Made by a program: the position numbers and the translations under genes
Part shown: positions 44,373 through 57,943 of the stretch, in pieces
Numbering within the stretch: position 1 is the first letter of the stretch
Layout: each line of letters begins with the position of its first letter
Assembly (NCBI GenBank): GCA_035575715.1
Contig: DATLXN010000014.1
Coordinates: forward strand, 62,001 to 126,000
Direction: 5' to 3'
Length of the DNA: 64,000 nt
DNA from: JACCSI01 sp035575715
GTDB lineage: Bacteria > Acidobacteriota > Vicinamibacteria > Vicinamibacterales > UBA2999
The notes under the pieces: model-generated
Seen by the model: only the letters and a program-made list of their open reading frames with translations
Databases searched by the model: none
Told to the model about the DNA's origin: nothing

Positions 44373-44750
44373 ATGTCGAAGCCCGGTCTTATTAACGACG
44401 ACTGCTTTGCGGAATTCGACGCGGCGTTCGCGGCCCTTGATAAGGGAATCCACGAGGTGCCGGCGCTCCCGGCTCGCGTGACCCCGTCGATGCCGGTGCC
44501 CGTTTCGGCCGGTGCCGCCGAACCAATTCCCCCGCCCAGCACTGAGCTCGCGCTCGGTCTCGACGAGTACGAAGACGCATTCGAGAAGCTTGACGCGGTT
44601 CTAGCGGGTGTCGAACGCCCCGAGCCCAGCCCGATTGCTCAAGCGCCGCCGCCGGTGCTACCGCTGCCAGCGGCGACGCCTAACCCGGCCCCCGTTTACA
44701 CCGCGACCGTGCCCATTCCAGCCGTGGCGGCGAGTGATTGCCGCGGGTGA
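44373..44750 (+). CDS. Hypothetical Pro/Ala-rich protein
   Basis: 125 residues from ATG 44,373 (MSKPGLINDDCFAEFDAAFA). Two short acidic amphipathic motifs, CFAEFDAAFAALDKG and EYEDAFEKLDAVLAG, are separated by Pro/Ala-rich linkers; they look like repeated short binding peptides. Overlaps the next gene by 17 bp, so the pair may be functionally linked or a split of one longer gene by a frameshift. Confidence 0.55.
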   Translation: MSKPGLINDDCFAEFDAAFAALDKGIHEVPALPARVTPSMPVPVSAGAAEPIPPPSTELALGLDEYEDAFEKLDAVLAGVERPEPSPIAQAPPPVLPLPAATPNPAPVYTATVPIPAVAASDCRG

Positions 44751-45786
44751 TTTCGTCGCCGTGCAGCAGCGAGCCGTGATCGCTGCGCCGGCCCCGGCCC
44801 TCGACGGCGTAAGTGCGCGGTCGATCTGGCGTCATCGCGCGGATGGCGTGACACCGATCGAGCGTTTGATCGGGACCCTTGAGAACCTGACGCTGATCCA
44901 GAGCGCCCTGGAGTCTGGCGATCGCCGCCAAACGGAAGACTTGACCAGCGATCTGTTCGCCCAGGTGTTCACCGATGCACGCGAAGTGTGCCGGGAGTTC
45001 GACCTCGAGACCGCGCGCGTCCGCGCCGACTTTGCCCTCGCGGCGTTCGAGTCCGGGCGATTGGACAAGTTGGGAAGCGAGACGGCCGAACTGGTCCGGC
45101 ACATTCGCCATGACGTCGAGTCCTGCTCCGTCTACCCGTTGCCTCACGATCGGCTGTGGGGCTTCAAGTTCAGCGCCAGTGAGAAAGCCGCCGCCGCGTT
45201 TCCCCTGGCGCAGGCCGAAGTTGCCGAAGGGGGCCGTTGCTTCACGCTCGGTCACTACAACGCGACGGTGTTTCAGATGATGCGCGCCGCGTATCACGGC
45301 GTCCATGCGCTGGCCGCGGCGGTCGACTCCAAGCGCGCGGTCGCCGCCGGGGCCGTGGATTGGTCCGCTTTGGCGAACCATGTCGAGGCGCGCGTCGCCG
45401 CTGTCGATAAATGGCGCACTGACGAAGAACGCGCCGCGGCCCACGCCTTCCTGAGCGACGCGCTGCGCGACGTGCGCGGCTTGCACGAGTGCGCCAAACA
45501 GCTCGCCGACCCGGGTCATGTGTTCGATGAAACGCGGGCACTGACCGTGTGCCACACCACCCGCGACTTTATCGATCGACTGGCACGGCGCATCACTGAA
45601 GCGCAGGCCCGCCCCCTGACCCGAGTGGACTTCGCCGTGCCCGGCGCGGAGCTGGCAGCGCGCGATAACCTGCGGTCGATGCCGCGCGCGCGACGGGTCG
45701 TGACCGGTGCTGACCGAATGGCGATCGCCGCCGACCGCCCTGAATCAAGGGTGCCTGGCACCGACGTAACAGAAGGACACGAGTAG
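44734..45786 (+). CDS. Hypothetical protein with HEPN-like helical domain
   Basis: 350 residues from GTG 44,734. Almost wholly helical, without signal or membrane segments. The stretch CFTLGHYNATVFQMMRAAYH followed by GVHALAAAV resembles the HEPN-like domain seen in uncharacterised bacterial proteins of possible defence or stress role; an R-x4-6-H RNase motif is not obvious. The upstream small gene overlaps it. Function unknown. Confidence 0.6.
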   Translation: MIAAGDFVAVQQRAVIAAPAPALDGVSARSIWRHRADGVTPIERLIGTLENLTLIQSALESGDRRQTEDLTSDLFAQVFTDAREVCREFDLETARVRADFALAAFESGRLDKLGSETAELVRHIRHDVESCSVYPLPHDRLWGFKFSASEKAAAAFPLAQAEVAEGGRCFTLGHYNATVFQMMRAAYHGVHALAAAVDSKRAVAAGAVDWSALANHVEARVAAVDKWRTDEERAAAHAFLSDALRDVRGLHECAKQLADPGHVFDETRALTVCHTTRDFIDRLARRITEAQARPLTRVDFAVPGAELAARDNLRSMPRARRVVTGADRMAIAADRPESRVPGTDVTEGHE

Positions 45787-45795
45787 CCGCTTCTG

Positions 45796-47127
<1,332 letters not shown>

Positions 47128-47729
47128 AGTTCCTTCAACCCTTCGCCGGTCTGCGCGGAAGCCGCCAGCACCGGACCATCGTGTAGCTGTTCGAGCTCTT
47201 TCAAGTGCCGCACGCGCTCGCTGCGTGTCAGCTTGTCAACCTTGGTGGCAATCACGACTCGCGCAACATCGACTTGCGAGAGCCAACTCCAGGCGTGCCC
47301 ATCGGGCGCCAGCCCGGGGTGGCGGCTGTCAACCAGCAACAGCACCCCTTTGAGCCGACCCCCGGCATGGGCCGCGAAATAGCTGCCGGTGATCGCTTCA
47401 AACTCGCGCTTGGACGCCTCGCCCCCCCTCGCGTACCCGTACCCGGGGAGGTCGACGAGATAGAAGGGAGGCGGCCCATCAGGCGTCACCCGGTAGAAGT
47501 TCGCCAGGCGGGTCTTGCCGGGCGCGGCACTGGTCCGCGCGATTTTCTTTTTCACCAGCGCGTTAATCAAGCTCGATTTGCCGACGTTAGACCGCCCGGC
47601 AAAGGCCAGCTCCGGCAGGGCTTCTCGTGGAAACCCCTCCGGTGAGGTCGCGCTCGTGATGAATTCTGCGGTCACGTTCTCGGACGGGTGGATCGACCCG
47701 TCCGACCTGACCGGCCCGGCTGACCCGAC

Positions 47730-50114
<2,385 letters not shown>

Positions 50115-50212
50115 AAGTAACAGTGCTGAGTGCCAGGTGCCGAGGGCCGTGTGCGGCGCTTCGGTGCCAGGTCAAGGTGCCCAGGCCGTGAACGACCCTG
50201 GCGGCGATTGGT
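50115..50212. repeat. Short gap with GTGCCAGGT-type repeats
   Basis: Between clpX and lon; contains GTGCTGAGTGCCAGGTGCC and GGTGCCAGGTCAAGGTGCC, words shared with the gaps near 2,430 and 55,450-55,660. Confidence 0.6.
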
Positions 50213-51463
<1,251 letters not shown>

Positions 51464-51492
51464 TCGCCTTCTTGTCTCCCGGAACTTCTAGG

Positions 51493-52107
51493 TTACACCC
51501 GTTTACGGATGACGTCGTCAATAATTCCGTATTCTTTGCCCTGCTCAGCCGACATGATGTAGTCGCGTTCGGTGTCGGTCTGAATCCGCTTCACATCTTG
51601 TCCGGTGTGCTGCACGAGGATCTCATTGATCCGCACGCGCATGCGCAAGATCTCTTTCGCGGCGAGATCGATATCGGTCGCCTGGCCACCCAGACCAGAC
51701 AGCCAGGGCTGGTGGATCAGGATGCGCGAATTCGGCAGCGAGAAGCGTTTGCCCTTGTGACCCGCCGCCAACAACACGGCCGCAATCGACGCCGCCTGGC
51801 CAATGCAGTAGGTCTGCACGTCGGGACGGATAAATTGCATCGTGTCGTAGATCGCAAAGCCGGCAGTGATCGATCCGCCCGGGCTGTTGATGTAGAGCAG
51901 GATGTCCTTGTCCGGATCTTCCGCTTCGAGGAAGAGCATCTGCGCGATCACCAGATTGGCGATGCCATCGTCGATCGGCGTGCCGATGAAGATGATGTTG
52001 TCTTTAAGGAGACGCGAAAAAATGTCGTAGGCGCGTTCGCCGCGATTGGTCTGTTCGACGACCATCGGGACGAGCTGATTGTGGGCAGCGCTCATCAGGG
52101 AACTCAT
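51493..52107 (-). CDS. clpP: ATP-dependent Clp protease proteolytic subunit ClpP
   Basis: 204-residue serine protease. Catalytic Ser107 in CIGQAASIAAVLLAAG, His132 in RILIHQP, and Asp182 in DTERDY. Oxyanion/handle motif YINSPGGSI. After His132 the loop reads WLSGLGGQATDI, one residue longer than the usual LGGxxGQATDI, and the nucleophile elbow has Ile-Ala in place of Met-Gly; such variants need not impair activity. Stop codon is TAA. Confidence 0.96.
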   Translation of the reverse strand: MSSLMSAAHNQLVPMVVEQTNRGERAYDIFSRLLKDNIIFIGTPIDDGIANLVIAQMLFLEAEDPDKDILLYINSPGGSITAGFAIYDTMQFIRPDVQTYCIGQAASIAAVLLAAGHKGKRFSLPNSRILIHQPWLSGLGGQATDIDLAAKEILRMRVRINEILVQHTGQDVKRIQTDTERDYIMSAEQGKEYGIIDDVIRKRV

Positions 52108-52281
52108 GTATCTGGTCGATGTCTTGTGTCGGGAAGTGGACGCGGAAGGTCTAGACCTCCTCCAGTGTAACTCCCTTATTACTTATCGGGCGAGCGGCCT
52201 CTGTCTCAATAGGCCTCCAGAGGCCAAACGGCGAGTTTCTTCGGTCGCCCAATGACAGAATTGTAATACCGGCGACGCGCC

Positions 52282-53568
52282 TCACCCGGTGATTCGGGCC
52301 TGTTGCATCACATGCGATAAGGCTTTTTCGCGTCGCAGGCCGGCGGCGAGGCGGCCGAGCCCACCTTCTTGCTCGAGTCGGGACCGAACAGCCGGGATGG
52401 TCAGACCAGACCGCGCCGAGTATTTTTCCAGCTCGGCGTCGATATCCTCCTCGGTGACGTCCACGTGGTCACGCTTGGCGATCTCGTCGAGGACCAACGC
52501 CGACGCGACGGCTTCGGTCGACGGCTCGCGTTGACCTTCACGGAAGGCCGCCCAATCAATATTCGTCGTGCGCGGATCGATCCGCTGATCCATCAAACGG
52601 CGAGCGAACTCTTCGACGCGACGGTCGATCTCACGCTCGACTAATGACACCGGGACGGGAAACGGTACCCGCGTCGCGATCTTCTTGAGGATCTCGGCAC
52701 GCACCTGGCGCTCTGAGGCTTCGCGCGCTTCGGCCTCGAGATCATCGCGCACCCGGCCGCGCAACGCGTCGAGCGTCTCGAACTCGCCGAGATCCTTGGC
52801 GAACTCATCATCGAGGGTTGGGACGATGCGTTGCCGGACGTCATGGACGGCGACGTTGTAGTCCACATCGGTGCCGGCCAGTTCAGGCATCGTGTAATCG
52901 TCCGGGAATCGCAGACGAAAGGACTTGGTGCCGCCGGCACTCAGGCCACGCAGTTGATCATCGAACCCCGGCGGGTTGGCGGCCGCACCAAGTTCAACCG
53001 GCACCCGTTCGTGCTTGGTCTTTTCGCCGGCCTGACCTTCCTTGTCGAACGGCTGGCGTTCGAGATCGACGACCACGGTGTGACCGTCGCCGACCATGCC
53101 GTTTTCAACTGGCTCGAAGCGCGCGGCCCGATCGCGCAGTTGTTGCAGCGCCTGCGCGACAGCGTCATCGTCGATCGCCACTGCCGCGCGGCTCGCCTCG
53201 AGGTCGCCGAACTGGCCCGGATCGAACGGTGGCAGGACATCAAATTCCGCTTTGAAGGTGAGCGGCTGTCCCTCTTCGACCTTGATGTCGCGAATATCGG
53301 GCGTATCGACCGGTTCAACCCCGCGTTCGGTCAGCGCCTCGCCGACGGCGCGCTCGACTAATCCATGGGCAACGTCGTGAAGAATCTGGTTCTTGAATTT
53401 CTTGCGGACCACGGTGGCCGGCACCTTACCGGGCCGAAAGCCCGGCAGGCGCGCCTCCCGGCTGTATTTGGTGGCGATCCGCGAGATCTCGGCGTCGACA
53501 ACGTCGGACGGGATCTCGACCATCAGGTTCTTGCGTGTTTCGTTGATGTCGAGGAGTTCAGTTTTCAT
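52282..53568 (-). CDS. tig: Trigger factor
   Basis: Ribosome-bound chaperone with peptidyl-prolyl isomerase domain; 428 residues from ATG 53,568 (MKTELLDINETRKNLMVEIP). Ribosome-binding loop REARLPGFRPGKVPATVV (about 44-61), FKBP-like PPIase domain about 155-235 (diverged: ENGMVGDGHTVVVDL), and the helical C-terminal cradle. The reading frame upstream to 53,649 adds 27 unlikely residues. First gene of the tig-clpP-clpX-lon block. Confidence 0.95.
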   Translation of the reverse strand: MKTELLDINETRKNLMVEIPSDVVDAEISRIATKYSREARLPGFRPGKVPATVVRKKFKNQILHDVAHGLVERAVGEALTERGVEPVDTPDIRDIKVEEGQPLTFKAEFDVLPPFDPGQFGDLEASRAAVAIDDDAVAQALQQLRDRAARFEPVENGMVGDGHTVVVDLERQPFDKEGQAGEKTKHERVPVELGAAANPPGFDDQLRGLSAGGTKSFRLRFPDDYTMPELAGTDVDYNVAVHDVRQRIVPTLDDEFAKDLGEFETLDALRGRVRDDLEAEAREASERQVRAEILKKIATRVPFPVPVSLVEREIDRRVEEFARRLMDQRIDPRTTNIDWAAFREGQREPSTEAVASALVLDEIAKRDHVDVTEEDIDAELEKYSARSGLTIPAVRSRLEQEGGLGRLAAGLRREKALSHVMQQARITG

Positions 53569-53698
53569 GTGATCTATAAAAGGTAGCCCTTCGACTTGCA
53601 GTTTGCCCGACTCGCTCAGGGCATTCGACATGTCGCGTGGGCTTGCCATGAGCGAGCCGGGCGGCGGCCCATGGCAGGCCGCACGGTGAGTCGAATGG

Positions 53699-53782
53699 TG
53701 CGAAAGGGGGGACTCGAACCCCCATAGCCTTGCGGCTACCGGCTCCTAAGACCGGCGCGTCTGCCAGTTCCGCCACTCTCGC
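53699..53782 (-). tRNA. tRNA-Leu (UAG anticodon)
   Basis: 84-nt class II tRNA: acceptor GCGAGAG/CTTTCGC, D-arm GCGGAACTGGCAGACGC, anticodon loop CTTAGGA (anticodon TAG, codon CUA), variable arm TAGCCGCAAGGCTA, T-arm GGGGG-TTCGAGT-CCCCC, discriminator A, no encoded CCA. It is the natural yardstick for the transposon tRNA at 36,504. Confidence 0.95.
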
Positions 53783-53931
53783 ACACCGGAATCTGTAAGC
53801 GTAGCATCCTTGCAGTGGGTGATCCACCGCCCTACTCTGTGGCGTGTGTGCTCGAGTCGTCGGGCTGGTGGCCTGTCCCGTGAGCAAGGTCGCGCCACTA
53901 GATATTGCGGTCTCCAAGCTCTGCTGATACC

Positions 53932-54231
53932 ATGCGTAGTTCGATGAATGACTCAATCGTCTCCAGGGTGGATCTGTACCACGGCCTCTTTCGCTGGGAG
54001 TCCGTCTCCGGCGGTGCCGCTGCTTTATCGCGTCACTCCGCTGCGCCAACCTCGATTCCCGATCCCCACGGACGGGTGCTGAAGGTGGCCACGGTCGATG
54101 CGAAAGCACGCGGCATCTGCCCCGCGTGCGCGTCAACGGGTCAAGGCGGCTACGTCTCATTCGTGCAGGATCTGCGGTTGGCTTATGCGTGCCCCAGCTG
54201 CCAAAAGCTGGTCTGGCTCAACGGCGCATAA
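53932..54231 (+). CDS. Small zinc-ribbon protein
   Basis: 99 residues from ATG 53,932 (a second in-frame ATG is at 53,944). The C-terminal half has GICPACAST and YACPSCQKLVWLNGA, two C-x2-C knuckles that probably bind one zinc. No signal peptide. No family recognised. Confidence 0.5.
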   Translation: MRSSMNDSIVSRVDLYHGLFRWESVSGGAAALSRHSAAPTSIPDPHGRVLKVATVDAKARGICPACASTGQGGYVSFVQDLRLAYACPSCQKLVWLNGA

Positions 54232-54386
54232 CAGTGGCCAGTGGCCAGTGGTCGGTGGTCGGTGGTCGTGCCCGTGCCCCGGCGCGATACCGAGCCCGCA
54301 CGGGCGAGCCCCTACCGCGTAGCGGTCCTGCCCGATGCGAAGCGAGGGTCCTACTGCGAGCGCAGCGAGCAGTCCTCACCCGGTAA
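54232..54386. repeat. Gap with short direct and palindromic repeats
   Basis: CAGTGGCCAGTGGCCAGTGG and GGTCGGTGGTCGGTGGTCG tandem words, then CTACCGCGTAGCGGTCCTGC and GGGTCCTACTGCGAGCG, members of the GGTCC mini-hairpin family. Lies between the zinc-ribbon gene and the 3' end of the Dam-type gene. Confidence 0.65.
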
Positions 54387-55304
54387 TCAGCCCACCGCGT
54401 TCGTCACACACAATTCCTCGATCACACCGCGGCGATCGCCACGCGTGTTGATCGACCGGCGCGCCGGCACACGCGAGCTGTGCAGTCCTGCGCGCTGTGC
54501 CGACCCATCGTCATACAGCGCGACGACGCTTGGCGCGGTGGAATTACTCACCAGGACGACAGCACCCTTGTTGGCGAGCGCGACGACGATGTCGCGGAGA
54601 CGCGTCTGATCGGCATCGCTGAACCCGCGAGCCGTGTAGGAGCGGAAATTCGCGGTCGCGCTGAGCGGGGCGTACGGCGGGTCGAGATACACGAAATCGC
54701 CGCGGCCCGCGTCGTGGAGCACCGCTTCGAACGGCGCGGCGCGCAGCGACACGTTCGAGTCGGTCAACGCCGCAGCCGCCGCGCGCAAGCGCGCCGCATT
54801 GACGATCGGCGGATTGTCGTAACTGCCGGCCGGCACGTTGAAGTGGCCGGTAGCGTTTAGACGGAAGAGCCCGTTGTAGCCGGTGCGGTTTAAATACAGA
54901 AACATCGCTGCCAGCGGCACTGAAAAAAGGTCGGGATTCGCACCGTCCTGCCGCCACCGGTCGCGGCCTGGATTGAAGTGCTGATCCCGTACCGCGTAGT
55001 AATGCGCGCGGCCATGCTGTGTGTGGCCGGCAGCCAGTTCTTCGAGAGCCGCGATCAGCGCCTCTGTCGAATCTTGCACACGCAAGTAGGTGCCGATCAG
55101 ATCCCCGTTCTCATCGCTGAGGGTTGCAGCGGCATTCTGCAATCGACCGCTGCTGTGGAGATCGAAGAAGACCGCGCCGCTGCCAAGAAACGGTTCGTAA
55201 TAGCGATTGAACGACCCGGGGTAAAACGGGCGCAGGTGCGACAGCAATTGCCGCTTGCCGCCCGCCCATTTGAGGAAGGGACGCGTCTCGCTCGGTCGTG
55301 GCAC
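54387..55304 (-). CDS. dam: DNA adenine methylase, Dam/D12 class
   Basis: 305-residue N6-adenine methyltransferase. Order of motifs: FLKWAGGKRQL (SAM, 10-20), YYEPFLGSGAVFF, LNRTGYNGLFRLN (139-151; resembles the GATC-specific Dam segment), and catalytic DPPY at 208-211. No restriction endonuclease is next to it, so it is probably an orphan methylase; GATC as target is inference. The C-terminal 45 residues (SAQRAGLHSSRVPARRS) are atypical and may be altered by a frameshift. Confidence 0.88.
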   Translation of the reverse strand: MPRPSETRPFLKWAGGKRQLLSHLRPFYPGSFNRYYEPFLGSGAVFFDLHSSGRLQNAAATLSDENGDLIGTYLRVQDSTEALIAALEELAAGHTQHGRAHYYAVRDQHFNPGRDRWRQDGANPDLFSVPLAAMFLYLNRTGYNGLFRLNATGHFNVPAGSYDNPPIVNAARLRAAAAALTDSNVSLRAAPFEAVLHDAGRGDFVYLDPPYAPLSATANFRSYTARGFSDADQTRLRDIVVALANKGAVVLVSNSTAPSVVALYDDGSAQRAGLHSSRVPARRSINTRGDRRGVIEELCVTNAVG

Positions 55305-55782
55305 GGGCGGCTATCTTACTTGCTCAGAACACCGCGTCCTTGTCAGCCCACCATCAACCGCGACCGTCACGGTGAGGAGCGCGCCCCGGGCGGGCGACGA
55401 CCACCCTACCGCCTAACCCTTCCCTGTCTCAGATCCGATACAGGGTGGGGAAGTGCTGAGTGCTGAGTGCGAAGTGCTGAGTGCGAAGTGCTGGGGTGGC
55501 GGGTGCCGGTGCGGGGCGGTCGGGCGCGCTGCCTTTCGCACTTTTGCACCCGCCCGTCCACCTCTGCAGCCTCGCCTAGACACCTAGACACCTAGACACC
55601 TGGCACCTGGCACCCGGCAGCTGGCACCTGGCACCTGGCCCCTGGCACCTGGCACTTAGCACTTAGCAGTGTCACTCCCCCGTATCTGTTTGACACCGTC
55701 AGGTTTTGGGCGCATCATTCTCTTCTATTGGGGTCTATTAAGACATATAAAGTCTTATGGAGTCCGAATTGAGTGGCTGTAG
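55305..55782. repeat. 478-bp gap with two micro-repeat tracts and the EPS operon promoter region
   Basis: Tract 1 at about 55,451-55,494: GAAGTGCTGAGTGC words in tandem. Tract 2 at about 55,575-55,668: three copies of CACCTAGA followed by about eight variants of CACCTGG and two of CACTTAG. The last 100 bp are AT-richer and hold promoter-like elements. No gene is visible. Confidence 0.75.
55690..55718 (+). promoter_or_regulatory. Candidate sigma-70 promoter of the polysaccharide operon
   Basis: TTGACA at 55,690-55,695 and CATCAT at 55,713-55,718 with 17 bp between. Downstream, AAGAC/GTCTT (about 55,740-55,756) forms a small inverted repeat in the leader; an alternative -10 is TATAAA at 55,746-55,751. 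Confidence 0.45.
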
Positions 55783-56454
55783 ATGATTCACCGCTGTAAG
55801 CGAGAGGGCGAAGCTGTCTCATCGAGACACTGGTGCTGGAGTTCAGTTGTGTTGCTGAGTTGCTGCATTGGTTGTGCGTCTGGGACAGAGCCGTATCCGA
55901 GCTACGACTTGTACACGCGTCGGCTGACTCGTCTCGATCTGGATACCAACCAGAACGGGCGCGTCGATCAACGCACGTATCTGAACGGCAACGTTCCGCT
56001 ACGGTCCGAGTTGGATCTCGATGATGACGGGCGCGTCGATCGATGGGAGTACGTCGACGCGCAAGGCACGCTGGTCACCGTCGGGGCCTCGAGCCGCAAC
56101 GATGGTGTCGAGGATCGCTGGACGACAGTCGCCGAGATCAACGGCGAACGTCGGCTGACGATTTCAACGGGCCGGACACGCCAGATCGATCGGTGGGAAT
56201 TTTTCCGCGGCGACCAACTCGTACGTGTGGAAGAGGACAGCAACGAAGACGGCAGACCGGACAAGTGGGAGACCTTCGAAGCAGGTCGGCTGCGACTGCT
56301 GGCGTTTGACACGACGCGCGTCACGGGACGGCCCGACACGCGGCTGGTGTATGACGCGGCAGGCAAGGTCGAGCGGGCCGAAAGGGATCCCGATGGTGAT
56401 GGACGGTTTGCAGTGGTGTCGCCGGACCAGATCCCGGCAGGAGCAATACGGTGA
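55783..56454 (+). CDS. Lipoprotein with EF-hand/TSP3-like calcium-binding repeats
   Basis: 223 residues. Signal SSVVLLSCCIGC with lipidation probably at Cys27 or Cys31. At least four Asp-rich calcium-loop motifs follow: DLDTNQNGRVDQ, DLDDDGRVDRWE, EEDSNEDGRPDKWE and DPDGDGRF. The last codons overlap the GTG of the HTH gene, placing it at the head of the polysaccharide operon. Could sense or bind calcium at the envelope. Confidence 0.75.
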   Translation: MIHRCKREGEAVSSRHWCWSSVVLLSCCIGCASGTEPYPSYDLYTRRLTRLDLDTNQNGRVDQRTYLNGNVPLRSELDLDDDGRVDRWEYVDAQGTLVTVGASSRNDGVEDRWTTVAEINGERRLTISTGRTRQIDRWEFFRGDQLVRVEEDSNEDGRPDKWETFEAGRLRLLAFDTTRVTGRPDTRLVYDAAGKVERAERDPDGDGRFAVVSPDQIPAGAIR

Positions 56455-56699
56455 TTGAAACGAAAGCACCCATTGGCGTGTCGGAAGCCTTAGCCCAGTT
56501 CGGTCTCGATGGACACGGCGTCGCGTCATTGCGCGAAGCGCGCCGCACCTTCGAACGCAGCTATATTTTGGCGGTGCTCGAGCAGCACCAATGGCGGGTC
56601 GGCGCGGCCGCACGCGCCCTGGGATTACAGCGGCCGAACCTTTATCGCAAAGCGCGTCAGCTGAGCATCAAGTTGAAACCTGAGGACAGCCAACCATGA
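56451..56699 (+). CDS. Stand-alone Fis-type HTH protein
   Basis: 82 residues; equals only the C-terminal DNA-binding domain of an NtrC-type regulator (RTFERSYILAVLEQHQWRVG then AAARALGLQRPNLYRKARQL). No receiver or AAA+ domain. Overlaps both neighbours (GTGA at the start, ATGA at the end), so it is co-translated within the exopolysaccharide operon and may regulate it. Confidence 0.8.
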   Translation: MIETKAPIGVSEALAQFGLDGHGVASLREARRTFERSYILAVLEQHQWRVGAAARALGLQRPNLYRKARQLSIKLKPEDSQP

Positions 56700-57943
56700 C
56701 GATTCGCGTTACCGGGCGCGGCCGGCACGCCACAATCGTCGCGGCGCTACTCCTCATGGTGCCGATGGCGACGTTCGCGCAATCCGGTCCGCTGACCGGA
56801 TCGCTGCCGGAAGTCGAACCTGCCGACTACGACTTTCGCCTCGGGCCGTTCCTGTTTTCGCCGAACGTGAGCATCACTGAAGCGGGAGTCGACACCAACG
56901 TCTTCGACGAGCCTGTCGATCCGAAGCGGGACTACATGTTGACGCTGACGCCCGACATGCAGATCTACGCGCGCACCGGTTTGCTGCTGTTCAGCGGCGT
57001 CACGTCGAACGATTTCACTTACTACCACGAGTACCAGAGTGAGCGATCGATCAGCCGCAACTATCGCGGCCGTCTCGAGTTCCTGCTCAGTCGAGTCCGT
57101 CCATGGATCGCCGGCGCGCACGCCCAGAAGCGCACCCGCCCAAACGATGAGATCGATCTGCGCGCCCGTCGCGCGGAGATCGAGCTCTCGGGCGGAGTCG
57201 GCTTCGAGATCTCGCCGCTCGCCCGATTTTTTGTGATGGGGTCGCGGCTGCGGACGCGGTTTGACGACAATCAAATCTTTCGCGCCACCGACCTGGCGCA
57301 GACGCTCAATCGCCGCGAACAGGCGTTCTCTGGTGGCGTGCGCATCCAGGCCACGCCCTTCACCATCGTGACGCTGTCGGGCGGGATCAGCCGTGATCGA
57401 TTTGACCAGACCGGTAGCCGCAATGCCGAAACGAGGGGCGCGACGGTGGAGGTGGAATTTTCATCAGAGGCCATCGTCCGCGGGCGCGCCGAGTTGAGCT
57501 TCGACGATTTCAAACCGGATAATCCGTCGATCCCGTCCTACCGCGGAATCACCGGCGCTGCAGCGCTGACCTATACCGTGCTCGACCGCGCGACGGTCAC
57601 CGGCGAGTTTACCCGCGGCGTGCAGTACTCCTTTGAAACCTCGGAGTCGTATTTCATCGATACCGGTGCGGATGTCACCTGGACGCAGAAATTATTCGGG
57701 CCGTGGGACGTCCAGGGGCGCTATTCCCGTCAGTGGCTGGACTATGCCGAAGTCGGCGTCGCCGCAGTCAGCGGCAGCAACCCAGCGGTCAACGCCTATC
57801 AGGTGGGCGTCGGCTACAATCTTCAGGACAACTCCCGTCTTGGTTTCAATTACGAGTACGCCGAACGCGTGTCCGACGCTCGTCCGGACCGGCGATTTAA
57901 CCGCCGCCGCTTGTTCGGGTCTTATACGTACGGGTTCCGGTAA
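56696..57943 (+). CDS. Outer-membrane beta-barrel protein of polysaccharide export locus
   Basis: 415 residues. Cleavable signal (ATIVAALLLMVPMATFAQ), then alternating hydrophobic strands throughout, with frequent aromatic ends, ending in LFGSYTYGFR, a typical C-terminal strand. Similar barrels accompany Wza-like exporters in PEP-CTERM/EPS loci. The stop overlaps the ATG of the exporter gene. Confidence 0.78.
   Translation: MTIRVTGRGRHATIVAALLLMVPMATFAQSGPLTGSLPEVEPADYDFRLGPFLFSPNVSITEAGVDTNVFDEPVDPKRDYMLTLTPDMQIYARTGLLLFSGVTSNDFTYYHEYQSERSISRNYRGRLEFLLSRVRPWIAGAHAQKRTRPNDEIDLRARRAEIELSGGVGFEISPLARFFVMGSRLRTRFDDNQIFRATDLAQTLNRREQAFSGGVRIQATPFTIVTLSGGISRDRFDQTGSRNAETRGATVEVEFSSEAIVRGRAELSFDDFKPDNPSIPSYRGITGAAALTYTVLDRATVTGEFTRGVQYSFETSESYFIDTGADVTWTQKLFGPWDVQGRYSRQWLDYAEVGVAAVSGSNPAVNAYQVGVGYNLQDNSRLGFNYEYAERVSDARPDRRFNRRRLFGSYTYGFR

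Noticed and set aside
55451..55668. CRISPR-like array
   Set aside because: Units are 7-14 bp, contiguous, without spacers of constant size; no cas genes nearby.
55575..55668. Sigma-54 promoters (TGGCAC words)
   Set aside because: TGGCAC occurs repeatedly but never with a TTGC at the required -12 spacing; it belongs to the tandem repeat.
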